Source of the DNA: RHKX01 sp046330415
Lineage (GTDB): Bacteria > Actinomycetota > Thermoleophilia > Solirubrobacterales > 70-9
Direction of reading: 5' to 3'
Length of the DNA: 64,000 nucleotides
Assembly: GCA_046330415.1 (NCBI GenBank)
Contig: JAXLSW010000011.1
Coordinates: 62,001 to 126,000 of the forward strand
Numbering within the stretch: the stretch's first letter is position 1; each line of letters opens with the position of its first letter. This document shows positions 24,977-32,884 of this stretch, in pieces. The translations under genes and the position numbers were made by a program. The notes below the pieces were generated by a model, which saw only the letters and a program-made list of their open reading frames with translations, had not been told where the DNA came from and ran no database searches.

Positions 24977-25498
24977 TCAGGACTGCTGGCCGAGCTGCGG
25001 TTGCCGCGCCGGAGTGCGTGGCTGCCCCTGCGGCACCGCGGGCGAGGTGATCGGCCGCTGCTGCGTGGGGCCGCGGCGCTCGTCGGCGATGATCGACGAG
25101 TAGAAGACGATGGCGACGGCCGAGAGCGCCACGCACATCCAGCCGCATCGACCCCGCGGACCGCCCTTGGCCACGTAGTAGATCCCGGCGATCAGGCCGA
25201 CGAGCGGCATGATGAGCGCGAGCAGGACGCCGCCGATCCAGTCACCCGTGCGCGCCACCGGCCCCTCCTGCTGGGAGGGCGGAGCCGTGTAGATCCTCGG
25301 CATCGCCGGTCCCGTGGCCGTCGCGAAGGCCGGCGCCGGGGGCATGGGTGGGCTCGGGGGAGGCGGCGGTGGAGGTGGTCCCGGCGCAGGCGGAGGCGGG
25401 GGCGCAGCGAGCGCATCGACGTGGTTCGTCCACGCCGCTCCGTCCCAGAAGCGCTTGCCGCTGCCGCTCGGATCGACGTACCAGCCCGCTACGGGCAT
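24977..25498 (-). CDS. DUF2510 proline-rich membrane protein
   Basis: A 173-residue protein. It begins MPVAGWYVDPSGSGKRFWDG, the DUF2510 motif common in actinobacterial membrane proteins, followed by a proline-rich linker (about 32-60), two hydrophobic segments (about 86-108 and 117-138) and a polar Pro/Gln-rich tail. ATG at 25498 has GAGGGG at suitable distance; a GTG 12 nt upstream lacks space for a binding site. Function unknown; no operon partner. Confidence 0.8.
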   Translation of the reverse strand: MPVAGWYVDPSGSGKRFWDGAAWTNHVDALAAPPPPPAPGPPPPPPPPSPPMPPAPAFATATGPAMPRIYTAPPSQQEGPVARTGDWIGGVLLALIMPLVGLIAGIYYVAKGGPRGRCGWMCVALSAVAIVFYSSIIADERRGPTQQRPITSPAVPQGQPRTPARQPQLGQQS

Positions 25499-25624
25499 GC
25501 CGCCACCCACCCCTCGATGATCCCCTGCATGCCGCCATCATCGGCGGGCGCCGGAGATCCCTGAACCGGCGCCGCGCTCGTCTGGACGGGCTGCGGCCCG
25601 GCACCCTTCAGCCCCAGGCTCCCG

Positions 25625-25673
25625 GACCTGTCACCCGGGGGTGGACCTATTCCCTGTTCCCCAGTGACAGGTC
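25625..25673. repeat. 49-nt GACCTGTCACC element, copy 3
   Basis: Perfect 10-bp ends GACCTGTCAC/GTGACAGGTC around core GTGGACCTATTCCCTGT. It lies in the 384-bp gap 25511-25894 between two minus-strand genes. Confidence 0.85.
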
Positions 25674-25765
25674 GGCGCCGGGCAACGAGGGAGGACAGCC
25701 GCTTGCCCGCGGCCGGAGGCCATCACGCCTTCCGCCCAGCTTCCCTTCGGCGCCCATCATGTATC

Positions 25766-25808
25766 GCGGGGCGCATGAACCACGTACCGCGTGGTTTGCG
25801 CGCCCCGC
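25766..25808. repeat. 43-nt symmetric hairpin, copy 1 of pair
   Basis: Geometry 9-3-7-5-7-3-9: GCGGGGCGC, ATG, AACCACG, loop TACCG, CGTGGTT, TGC, GCGCCCCGC. All stems are perfect. Confidence 0.8.
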
Positions 25809-25837
25809 GCCGGCAGCAGAACGCGCAGAGGACCGAC

Positions 25838-25880
25838 GTGGGGCGCATGAACTACGTAGAGCGTGGTCTACGCGCCCCGC
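25838..25880. repeat. 43-nt symmetric hairpin, copy 2 of pair
   Basis: Begins 72 bp after copy 1, with the same 43-nt geometry. Changes are pairing-compatible (G-T wobbles in both stems) except one closing A-C. It ends 14 bp beyond the bolA stop, so it may also act as terminator for the minus-strand operon. Confidence 0.8.
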
Positions 25881-25894
25881 GCTCGCGGCCGCCG

Positions 25895-26134
25895 CTAGCC
25901 GGAGCTCGGGACGCTCGTGGTGATCGAGAGAGCGTGGATCGTGCCGTCGTCGAAGCGCTCCTTGACCGCCGCCCGCACCAGGCGGTGCTGGTCGAGGCGC
26001 TTGACGCCATCGAACTGCGGGGCGGAGACGATCGCGCGCAGGTGATCCCCACCGCCGGTCTCGTCGAGCACCTCGACCTCGGCGCCCGGCAGCGCCGCCT
26101 CGATCATGGTGCGGAGCTCGTTCAGATCAGCCAT
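25895..26134 (-). CDS. bolA: BolA family protein
   Basis: A 79-residue BolA protein, a partner of CGFS glutaredoxins in iron-sulfur trafficking. The class KH-like fold motifs are visible: GGGDHLRAIVSAPQFDGVKR and QHRLVRAAVKERFDDGTIHALSI, with the conserved His residues in DHL, QHR and IHAL. ATG at 26134 overlaps the end of the FprA gene by 8 nt, so it is translated from the fprA transcript. The CGFS glutaredoxin gene is 3.7 kb away. Confidence 0.92.
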   Translation of the reverse strand: MADLNELRTMIEAALPGAEVEVLDETGGGDHLRAIVSAPQFDGVKRLDQHRLVRAAVKERFDDGTIHALSITTSVPSSG

Positions 26135-27530
26135 CGCCGCCTCCCTTCGCGTGGTGGAGCATCTCCTCGATCTTCGTCAGCTTCACGCGCGGGCGGCCGT
26201 GCGGCGCCCCGCGCTCCTGCTCGATCGCGTCGATCGCCTGCCAGCCGTCGAACTCGACATGGTCGATCTCGCGCTCGGCGAGCAGCGCGTGCAGGGCCCC
26301 CTTGTCACCCGACGGCTCGGGGAGCGTCCCCGCGGCGGCGTCCTCGAGCAGCAGCCCCACGGTCTCCTGCGCATCCTTCTTGTTGGTGCCGATCACGCCG
26401 CTGGGCCCGCGCTTGATCCAGCCGACCACGTACTGGCCGGGAAGGTGATGGCCGTTGTCGTCGACCACGCGGCCACCGACGTTGGGGATGACGCCGCGCT
26501 GGACGTCGAGCGGCACGCCGTCGATCCCGGTTCCCAGGTAGCCGATCGAGCGCAGGACCATGCCGCACTCGATCCGCTCGGTCTCGCCGGTCCCGCGGGC
26601 GCGAACGGCGCCGGCGTCGTCGGTGAAGAGCTCGTTGATCTCGACGTCGATCCACTCGACCTTGCCGTCGCCCCCGATCGCCTCGGGGCTGCGCAGGAAC
26701 CGCAGCTCGACCCGCTTGGGCTTGCCCTCGGGCTCGCGCGCGGCGAACTCGGTGAAGGACTCGTGGTTCTTGCGGTTGGTGACGTCGGCGTCGTCGGAGG
26801 CGAGGAACGCCGCGCTCGCCTCGTCGAGCTCGACGGCGGTGGGATCGATGATCACGTCGGCCTGCGTGAGCTCACCGAGCTCGCGGACCTCCGGGTTGGT
26901 GAACGCCGCCTGGGCGGGGCCGCGGCGGCCGAGGACGATGACCTCGCGGACCCCGGAGTCGGCCAGCGCGTCGATCGCGTGGTGGGCGGTGTCGGTGACC
27001 TCGAGCTCCTCACGCGGGAGCACGAGCATGCGGGCGACGTCGGCGGCGACGTTGCCGTTGCCGATCACGACGACGCGCTCGCAGGAGAGGTCGAACTCGT
27101 GGTCAGCGTAGTCGGGGTGGCCGTTGTACCAGGCGACGAAATCGGTGGCGGCGTGCGATCCGGGGAGATCCTCGCCGGCGATCCCGAGCTGGCGGTCGGC
27201 GCCCGCGCCGTAGGCCCAGATCACCGCGTGGTAGGCGTCGGCGAGCTCGGCGGCGCTGACGTCGCGGCCGATCGTGACGTGGCCGAAGAAGCGGTAGGAC
27301 TCGTGTCCGGCCGTCTTCTCGTAGCGGCGGATCACGTTCTTGATCTTCGGGTGGTCGGGGGCGACCCCGGCGCGGACGAGGCCGTAGGGCGTCGGAAGGC
27401 GGTCGATCATGTCGACCTCGATCGCGAGCTCCGGATGGCTCAGCAGCGCCTCGGCCGCGTAGAAGCCGGCCGGGCCGGAGCCGACGATGGCGACGCGCAC
27501 GGGGTTGTCTGGGGTGCCGGGGACGGACAT
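26127..27530 (-). CDS. fprA: ferredoxin--NADP+ reductase, FprA type
   Basis: FAD enzyme of 467 residues (adrenodoxin-reductase family) moving electrons between NADPH and ferredoxin. FAD-binding VAIVGSGPAGFYAAE at the N-terminus, PYGLVRAGVAPDHPKIKNV (typical of this family), NADP-binding VVVIGNGNVAADVARML (about 155-171), RRGPAQAAFT, and the C-terminal GWIKRGPSGVIGTNKKDA. ATG at 27530. It overlaps bolA, suggesting the two function together, for example supplying electrons for Fe-S assembly or for P450s. It is 33 bp downstream of the chlorite-dismutase-family gene on the same strand. Confidence 0.95.
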   Translation of the reverse strand: MSVPGTPDNPVRVAIVGSGPAGFYAAEALLSHPELAIEVDMIDRLPTPYGLVRAGVAPDHPKIKNVIRRYEKTAGHESYRFFGHVTIGRDVSAAELADAYHAVIWAYGAGADRQLGIAGEDLPGSHAATDFVAWYNGHPDYADHEFDLSCERVVVIGNGNVAADVARMLVLPREELEVTDTAHHAIDALADSGVREVIVLGRRGPAQAAFTNPEVRELGELTQADVIIDPTAVELDEASAAFLASDDADVTNRKNHESFTEFAAREPEGKPKRVELRFLRSPEAIGGDGKVEWIDVEINELFTDDAGAVRARGTGETERIECGMVLRSIGYLGTGIDGVPLDVQRGVIPNVGGRVVDDNGHHLPGQYVVGWIKRGPSGVIGTNKKDAQETVGLLLEDAAAGTLPEPSGDKGALHALLAEREIDHVEFDGWQAIDAIEQERGAPHGRPRVKLTKIEEMLHHAKGGGDG

Positions 27531-27563
27531 CGGTTGAGGCCTCCTGAGGTCCTGGGGTCTCGG

Positions 27564-28265
27564 TCAGACGAGCGCGGGCGCGCTGCGTGAGGTGGCGGCG
27601 CCGTCGAGCGCGTCGAGGGCCTGGCCCACCGACATCGCGACGCAGGTGAAGATCGGGATGTCCCGCAGAGTCCAAGCGCTCGACTCGGTGGCGCGCAGCT
27701 CCTGCACGAGGTCGAGGAAGTCACCGGGGTCGTCGCACTCGAAGCTGACCACGAACTCCTGGTCGTCGATCCCGAACGAGTAGGCGGTGTTGATCGTGAT
27801 CTGCGGGTAGCCGCGACCGGTCTCGATGTGGCCGCGCATAATCCGGCCGCGCTCCTCGCGGTCGAGCCCGTACCACTCGCGCTTCTTCTCCATCGGGTAG
27901 ATGAAGGCGTACTTGCGCTCGGAGACGAGCAGCTGCTGACGCGCCGACTCCTGCGAGTAGGGCGAGGGCTTGGTCATCGCCAGATACGAGTAAGGGGTGC
28001 TCGCCCACTTCATCAGGCCGCTCTGCGCGAGCACGACGTGGAAGGAGTGGATGTCGCTCAGCGTCGGGCTCTGGGTGACGATCAGGAGGTCGGTGTCGCC
28101 GCGCGTGCCGACCGTGGAGTAGGCGCGCAGGGGCCGGTCGGTGGCGTAGTCGTCGCAGGCGGCGAGGAACTCGCGCTTATCCTCCGCCCTGCGCTCGGCG
28201 TCGAGCCGCTGCCAAGCGGGGTCGACCTTGAGGAATGTGAACTTGATGAACGTCCGGTCGGCCAT
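27564..28265 (-). CDS. chlorite-dismutase-family haem protein (HemQ-like)
   Basis: Protein of 233 residues in the Cld/coproheme decarboxylase superfamily. Features are RAYSTVGTRGDTDLLIV, ERKYAFIYPMEKKREWYGLDREER and MRGHIETGRGYPQ with the candidate proximal haem His, followed by AYSFGIDDQEFVVSFECDDP. In actinobacteria HemQ makes protohaem from coproheme; true chlorite dismutase activity is unlikely because the distal arginine context is not evident. ATG at 28265 is chosen as the family N-terminus (ADRTFIKFTFLKVD). Its 5' end overlaps the start region of the divergent membrane gene. Same strand as fprA and bolA, possibly one operon. Confidence 0.8.
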   Translation of the reverse strand: MADRTFIKFTFLKVDPAWQRLDAERRAEDKREFLAACDDYATDRPLRAYSTVGTRGDTDLLIVTQSPTLSDIHSFHVVLAQSGLMKWASTPYSYLAMTKPSPYSQESARQQLLVSERKYAFIYPMEKKREWYGLDREERGRIMRGHIETGRGYPQITINTAYSFGIDDQEFVVSFECDDPGDFLDLVQELRATESSAWTLRDIPIFTCVAMSVGQALDALDGAATSRSAPALV

Positions 28266-30189
28266 CACCGCGATGCTAGCGCTCGCCCTGCTCTCGCCTA
28301 CGGCGGCGGCAGCCGCTCGGGGGGACGCCGTCGGGAGCGCGACGCTCTTAGACCCGGGCATGCCGCGGGTGACGATCGCCGTCCTGCCGCCGGACACCGA
28401 TCTCGATCAGATCACCGAAGCGGCGCCGGGGATCGCGCCGGGCCTGCTCGGCGGTGGCCTCGGTGCGGTCCCGGTCGCGCAGAGCTACCTCGACATGACC
28501 CAGGGGAGCCGCCTCGCCCAGAGCCTCTACCCGAAGGTGCTGCCGCCGGTCTACGTGACCGGCGATCGCGTCCCCGAACGCATCTGGCGTCAGGTCAGGA
28601 CGCGAGCCGCCAAGGCGCCGGCGGAGATCGTCCCCGGACTGCTCGCCGACGAGCTCCGCGACGAGGACGTCCCGATCGCCGCCGCCCCCGACTCCGGCTC
28701 GGCCGCGCTGATCGCCGTCGACAGGCGGGGACGGATCGAGCGCACCCGCGACTGCGAGCCCGGTGAGTGCCCCGGCGTGAGCGTCGTCAGCACCGACCTC
28801 ACGGGCCTCGCCGAGATCGCCGCGCGGGTCGAGGGCGAGGACATGCTGATCGCGTTCGAGCGGCCGACCGGCGAGGCGGGGACGAGCGAGCTCCTCGCCG
28901 CCGGGATCCTCGGCGAGGGATTCGAGGGAGATCTCGTCTCCTCGACGACCCGGATGGACGGCTACGTGCTCGCGACCGACATCCTGCCGACGGTCCTCGC
29001 CCGCTACGGGATCGACGCTCCCGACGACATCACGGGGCGCGAGATCGAGGGGAGCGGGGGCGAGGCCGACCCGGCCGCGGTGAGCGCCGCCGGCGACCGC
29101 CTCGGCGTCGTCCGCGAACGCCGCTCGGCGGTGCTCGGGGTGAACCTGCTGGCCTGGATCGGCCTGACGCTGCTGGCGTCGGCCATCTGGCGCCGCCGCG
29201 GCGCCCGCGTCGGCCTGACGCTGCTCGCGACCGCGATGGCGCTCGTCCCTGCGGTGCTGCTGCTGACCGCGGCGCTGGCGCCGTCGCTTCTGGCCGAGCG
29301 GCTGATCGTCGGGCTCGGGACGCCGCTCCTCTCCGCGCTGCTCCTGCTCGCGTCGCGAGCGCTCGGCGTGCAGCGGCCGGGCTACCTCGCGTTCGCCGCG
29401 GCCGCGGGGCTGTCGGTCGGCGCCGAGGCGCTCGACATCATCGCCGGATCGCCGCTGACCGCGCGCTCGCTGATCGGCCCCAATCCGGCGCTCGGCGTCC
29501 GTTTCTTCGGGATCGGCAACGAGCTCGAGGCGACGATCGGGGTCCTCATCCTGCTCGGGACCGGCGCCGCGATGAGCTCGCTGGCGCCGCGGGCGACTCC
29601 CGCACGGATCGCCGCCGCCATCGTCTTCGTCACGGTCCTCGCGGTGCTGGTCTTCGCGCCGGGGAGGCTCGGCGCCGACGTCGGCGCGGCGATCACCTTC
29701 CCCGCGGGCGCCGCCGTCGCGGTGATCGCGGCACTGCGACTGGGCTGGAAGCGGGCGCTGCTCGTCCTGCTTGCGCCGGTCGCGGCCGTCGCGGCGCTGC
29801 TCCTGATCGACCTCGCGACCGGCGGTGACGCCCATCTATCCCGCTCGGTTCTCGGCGCCGGCGGCGTCGACGATCTCGAGGACGTCGTCACCAGGCGGGT
29901 CAAGGCTGCGCTGCGCTCCTTTCCCAGCTACAGCGACTCGCCGTTCTTCATCGCGGCGATCCTGGGGATCGTCGCCGGGATCGTCCAGCGGCGGCGCATC
30001 GCCTCCTGGTTCAGCGGCGACCGTGCCGCGCAGGCGGGGTTGGCGGGAGCGATCGGGGCGACGGTGATCGGCACCCTCGCCAACGACTCCGCGGCGTTGC
30101 TGCTGATGGTCGGAACCGGCTTCATCGCGGCTTTCTGCGGCCTCGCCTGGGCCGCCTCGGACCCGGCAGACCACCGCCCCGGCCGCTAG
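28246..30189 (+). CDS. large membrane protein with extracytoplasmic alkaline-phosphatase-like domain
   Basis: About 647 residues. A signal peptide or anchor (about residues 1-26) precedes an extracytoplasmic domain of roughly 270 residues that ends TTRMDGYVLATDILPTVLAR YGI, resembling the end of alkaline-phosphatase-superfamily folds though catalytic metal ligands are not obvious. Nine or ten transmembrane helices follow (about 300-640), including the FFGIGNELEATIG motif. The start is uncertain (28237, 28246 or 28273); 28246 has GAGGA upstream. The 5' end overlaps the divergent gene by some 20 bp. It lies 16 bp before the glycosyltransferase fusion, so both may act in one envelope glycolipid pathway. 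Confidence 0.75.
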   Translation: MNVRSAITAMLALALLSPTAAAAARGDAVGSATLLDPGMPRVTIAVLPPDTDLDQITEAAPGIAPGLLGGGLGAVPVAQSYLDMTQGSRLAQSLYPKVLPPVYVTGDRVPERIWRQVRTRAAKAPAEIVPGLLADELRDEDVPIAAAPDSGSAALIAVDRRGRIERTRDCEPGECPGVSVVSTDLTGLAEIAARVEGEDMLIAFERPTGEAGTSELLAAGILGEGFEGDLVSSTTRMDGYVLATDILPTVLARYGIDAPDDITGREIEGSGGEADPAAVSAAGDRLGVVRERRSAVLGVNLLAWIGLTLLASAIWRRRGARVGLTLLATAMALVPAVLLLTAALAPSLLAERLIVGLGTPLLSALLLLASRALGVQRPGYLAFAAAAGLSVGAEALDIIAGSPLTARSLIGPNPALGVRFFGIGNELEATIGVLILLGTGAAMSSLAPRATPARIAAAIVFVTVLAVLVFAPGRLGADVGAAITFPAGAAVAVIAALRLGWKRALLVLLAPVAAVAALLLIDLATGGDAHLSRSVLGAGGVDDLEDVVTRRVKAALRSFPSYSDSPFFIAAILGIVAGIVQRRRIASWFSGDRAAQAGLAGAIGATVIGTLANDSAALLLMVGTGFIAAFCGLAWAASDPADHRPGR

Positions 30190-30205
30190 GCTGCGCCGGA
30201 AGCAG

Positions 30206-32569
30206 ATGCGCATCGCCCTCGTCAGTCCCTACTCGTGGACGTACGAAGGGGGCGTCAACCGGCATGTTCAGGCGCTCGCCGAGCACCTGATCGGACGGGA
30301 TCACGAAGTCCGCGTCCTCGCACCCTGGGACCCGCCGGACCGCCTCAGCCGTACGTTGCACCGCGGCGCGGAGCCTCGGGAGCGCCCCATGCCCGAATAC
30401 CTGACCTCGCTCGGGCGCACCATCGGGATCGGCTCCAACGGCGCGGTCTCGAACCTCTCGGCCTTCCCGAGCGGGGTGAGCCGCCTGCGCTCCGAGCTCG
30501 CGGCCGGCGACTTCGACGTCGTCCACGTGCACGAGCCGCCGGCGCCGGTCGTCGGCTGGGACGCCTGCTCGTTCCGCGGCGCCCCGGTTGTCGGCACCTT
30601 CCACGCCTACGCGCCGAAGTGGGTGCCGAACAACATCGCCGTGCTGATGGGGGCGCGGCGTAAGTTCAACCAGCTCAGCGCCCGCATCGCGGTCTCGGAG
30701 GCCGCCGAGTGGACCGGGCTGCGCTGGTTCGGCGGCAACTACGAGATCGTCCCCAACGGAGTCGACCTGACGGCCGCCCCGCCGCTCGACGCCGTCGGGC
30801 GCATCCACGCCGACCATCCGGGAACCGAGCTCCGCGTCCTTTTCATCGGCCGCGCCGAGGAGCGCAAGGGCCTGCCGGTGCTGCTGCGCGCCTTCGAGGC
30901 GCTCGCCGAGCAGGTGCCGGCCCGCCTGGCGATCATCGGTACCGAGCCCTCCGAGATCGCCCGCTCGATCGCTGATCCCGAGGCGCTCGATTCGATCGAC
31001 GCCCTCGGCCGGGTCAGCCGCGAGGAGCTCTGGCACCAGCTCGTCGCCGCCGATGTCCTCTGCGCACCGTCGCTCTCGGGCGAGAGCTTCGGGATGGTGC
31101 TGACGGAGGCGTTCGCGGCGGGGACGCCGGTCATCGCCTCCGACATCGCCGGCTACTCCGACGTCGTCAGCGACGGCGTCGACGGTGTCCTGATCCCGCC
31201 GGGCGATCCGCAGCGGCTCGCCGAGGAGCTGCAGCGGATGCACCTCGAGCCCGAGCGCCGGATCGAGATGGGCGCCCGCGCCCGGGTCAGCGCCGAGCGC
31301 TTCGGCTGGGAGCGGGTGACCACGAGGATCGAGCGTGTCTACGAGCGCGCGATGCACGTCCCGCAGCCCGCCGACGGCATCGCCCGGGCCTTCCGCCGGT
31401 TCGGGATCGTCTCCGCCGATGGCTTGCCTCGCGTGCCCGCCGAGCGGCTGCCCTCGCCCGACCCCGCGCCGGTCCAGGTGGGTTCCAGGCGGCGCCGCAT
31501 CGCCCGCCGCGTCGGCCTCGTGGCGGCCGCCGTCGTCGGCATCGGCCTGACCGTGCTCGCGGCCCAAAAGATCGGCTTCGACAGCGTCGTCGAGAGCGCC
31601 GTCCGCTCCAACTTCGCCTGGATCCTGATCGCGTTCGGGCTCATGTGCGCGTCGATGTTCTTCCGGGCTGGGGCCTGGTACCTGGTCTCGCGCTCGGCGC
31701 TTCCTCACGCCCGGCTACGGCAGCGCGACTTCACCTCGGCGACGATGATCGGGGTGCTGATGTCGGCGACCCTGCCCGCCCGCGTCGGCGAGCCCGCCAG
31801 GGCGATGATCATCTCGCGCCGGATCGGCCGCTTTCGCGAGACGTTCCCGGTGCTGCTCGGCACGCTCGTCTCCCAGACGGTGCTCAACCTCGTCGCGCTC
31901 GTCCTGCTCGGGCTGATCATCGTCTCGACCACCGATCTCTTCCATCGCAGCTCCGAGCACCTGTTCGTGGTCAGCATCGCGCCGGCGCTGCTGCTGCTCG
32001 GGTTGATTGCCGCGCCCTTCCTGGTCCGCCGCTCCGGCTCGGGGCGCCTCGCCCGAATGATCCGCTCCGCCCGCGGCGCGATGGTCCGCGTGCGACGCGG
32101 CCTCTACGTCTTCCGCGACCCGCGGCGCGGTCCCGCTGCCGCGGCCTCGCAGCTGTGGGCATGGGCGATCCAGGTCGCCGCCTGCTACGCGCTGAGCGTC
32201 GCGATGGGCCTCGACGCGCAGATGGGCATCGGCGGCGCCGCGGCCGTCCTCTTCGCGGTCAACGTCACCGCGATTGTCCCCGCGACGCCCTCCAACATCG
32301 GCGTCTTCCAGCTCGCGATCATCAGCGTGCTGACCACGGGCTACGGGGTCGATTCCGCTGATGCGCTGGCCTACGGGATCATCCTGCAGGCGGTCGAGAT
32401 CGCGACCGCGGTCGGGCTCGGTATCCCCGCGCTCGTCCGCGAGGGGATGAGCTGGTCCGACGTGCGCCTGCGGGCGATCAGCGCCGCCCCGGTGCGGCTG
32501 CAACCCCCTTCGCGGGTGAAGACGGCCGCGGCCGCGAAGGAGGGCGTCGGCGAGGGAGCGGCGGGGTAG
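30206..32569 (+). CDS. GT4 glycosyltransferase fused to UPF0104 (LPG-synthase-type) membrane domain
   Basis: A 787-residue two-part protein. Residues 1-390 form a GT-B glycosyltransferase close to PimA-type mannosyltransferases: MRIALVSPYSWTYEGGVNRH, VPNGVD, FIGRAEERKGLPVLL, and SGESFGMVLTEAFAAGTPVI with the catalytic ExxxxxxxE spacing. After a linker (about 390-430), residues 435-770 contain seven or eight transmembrane helices of the UPF0104/LPG_synthase_TM family (PARVGEPARAMII, PSNIGVFQLA). It probably glycosylates a lipid at the cytoplasmic face, with the membrane part binding or flipping the lipid. ATG at 30206; operon with 28246. Confidence 0.88.
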   Translation: MRIALVSPYSWTYEGGVNRHVQALAEHLIGRDHEVRVLAPWDPPDRLSRTLHRGAEPRERPMPEYLTSLGRTIGIGSNGAVSNLSAFPSGVSRLRSELAAGDFDVVHVHEPPAPVVGWDACSFRGAPVVGTFHAYAPKWVPNNIAVLMGARRKFNQLSARIAVSEAAEWTGLRWFGGNYEIVPNGVDLTAAPPLDAVGRIHADHPGTELRVLFIGRAEERKGLPVLLRAFEALAEQVPARLAIIGTEPSEIARSIADPEALDSIDALGRVSREELWHQLVAADVLCAPSLSGESFGMVLTEAFAAGTPVIASDIAGYSDVVSDGVDGVLIPPGDPQRLAEELQRMHLEPERRIEMGARARVSAERFGWERVTTRIERVYERAMHVPQPADGIARAFRRFGIVSADGLPRVPAERLPSPDPAPVQVGSRRRRIARRVGLVAAAVVGIGLTVLAAQKIGFDSVVESAVRSNFAWILIAFGLMCASMFFRAGAWYLVSRSALPHARLRQRDFTSATMIGVLMSATLPARVGEPARAMIISRRIGRFRETFPVLLGTLVSQTVLNLVALVLLGLIIVSTTDLFHRSSEHLFVVSIAPALLLLGLIAAPFLVRRSGSGRLARMIRSARGAMVRVRRGLYVFRDPRRGPAAAASQLWAWAIQVAACYALSVAMGLDAQMGIGGAAAVLFAVNVTAIVPATPSNIGVFQLAIISVLTTGYGVDSADALAYGIILQAVEIATAVGLGIPALVREGMSWSDVRLRAISAAPVRLQPPSRVKTAAAAKEGVGEGAAG

Positions 32570-32626
32570 CGCTCCCGCCCGCCGCACACCGGTCGTCCGC
32601 AGCCTCCCGCCCGCCGCCCGCGGCTA

Positions 32627-32675
32627 CCTGCGATGCGTCCTGTGGTCCTCTGGGGACCACGCTCGGCGTCGCGGG
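32627..32675. repeat. 49-nt symmetric hairpin, GTCCTGTGGTCC family, copy 3
   Basis: Geometry 10-4-8-5-8-4-10: outer CCTGCGATGC/GCGTCGCGGG, 4x4 internal loop, inner TGTGGTCC/GGACCACG, loop TCTGG. It lies 58 bp after the glycosyltransferase stop and 75 bp before the SAM riboswitch. Matches 1375 and 1566. Confidence 0.75.
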
Positions 32676-32749
32676 GGCTGGACGGCCCGCTGTCCCCGCC
32701 CCCGGCCCCCACGAGCGCCCCGCAGCCCCTCGCTATCCTTGAGCGCTCG

Positions 32750-32846
32750 AGCCATCCAGAGCGGCTGAGGGACCCGGACCTCTGAGGCCGCCGCAACCGG
32801 CGACGCTCCCGAGCCGAGCACGGTGCGACAGCCGGGACCGATGGAG
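32750..32846 (+). promoter_or_regulatory. SAM-I (S-box) riboswitch upstream of metH
   Basis: The 5' landmark CATCCAGAGCGGCTGAGGGA, then CTGAGGCCGCCGCAACC and CACGGTGCGACAGCC, match conserved S-box positions in order. P1 is closed by CCATC (32752) with GATGG (32840-32844). Only 40 nt separate P1 from the metH ATG and no terminator hairpin is visible, so control by ribosome access is more likely than attenuation. Confidence 0.85.
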
Positions 32847-32884
32847 GACCACTTGCACACGACCGCCAAGCAGGAGCTGAACGC

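Noticed and set aside
27564..28265. Chlorite detoxification by chlorite dismutase
   Set aside because: No perchlorate or chlorate reductase genes are nearby and the actinobacterial context (Fe-S and redox genes) fits a HemQ-like role better.
32676..32884. Cobalamin riboswitch controlling B12-dependent metH
   Set aside because: No B12-box-like sequence is present, whereas S-box positions match in order and P1 closes correctly.
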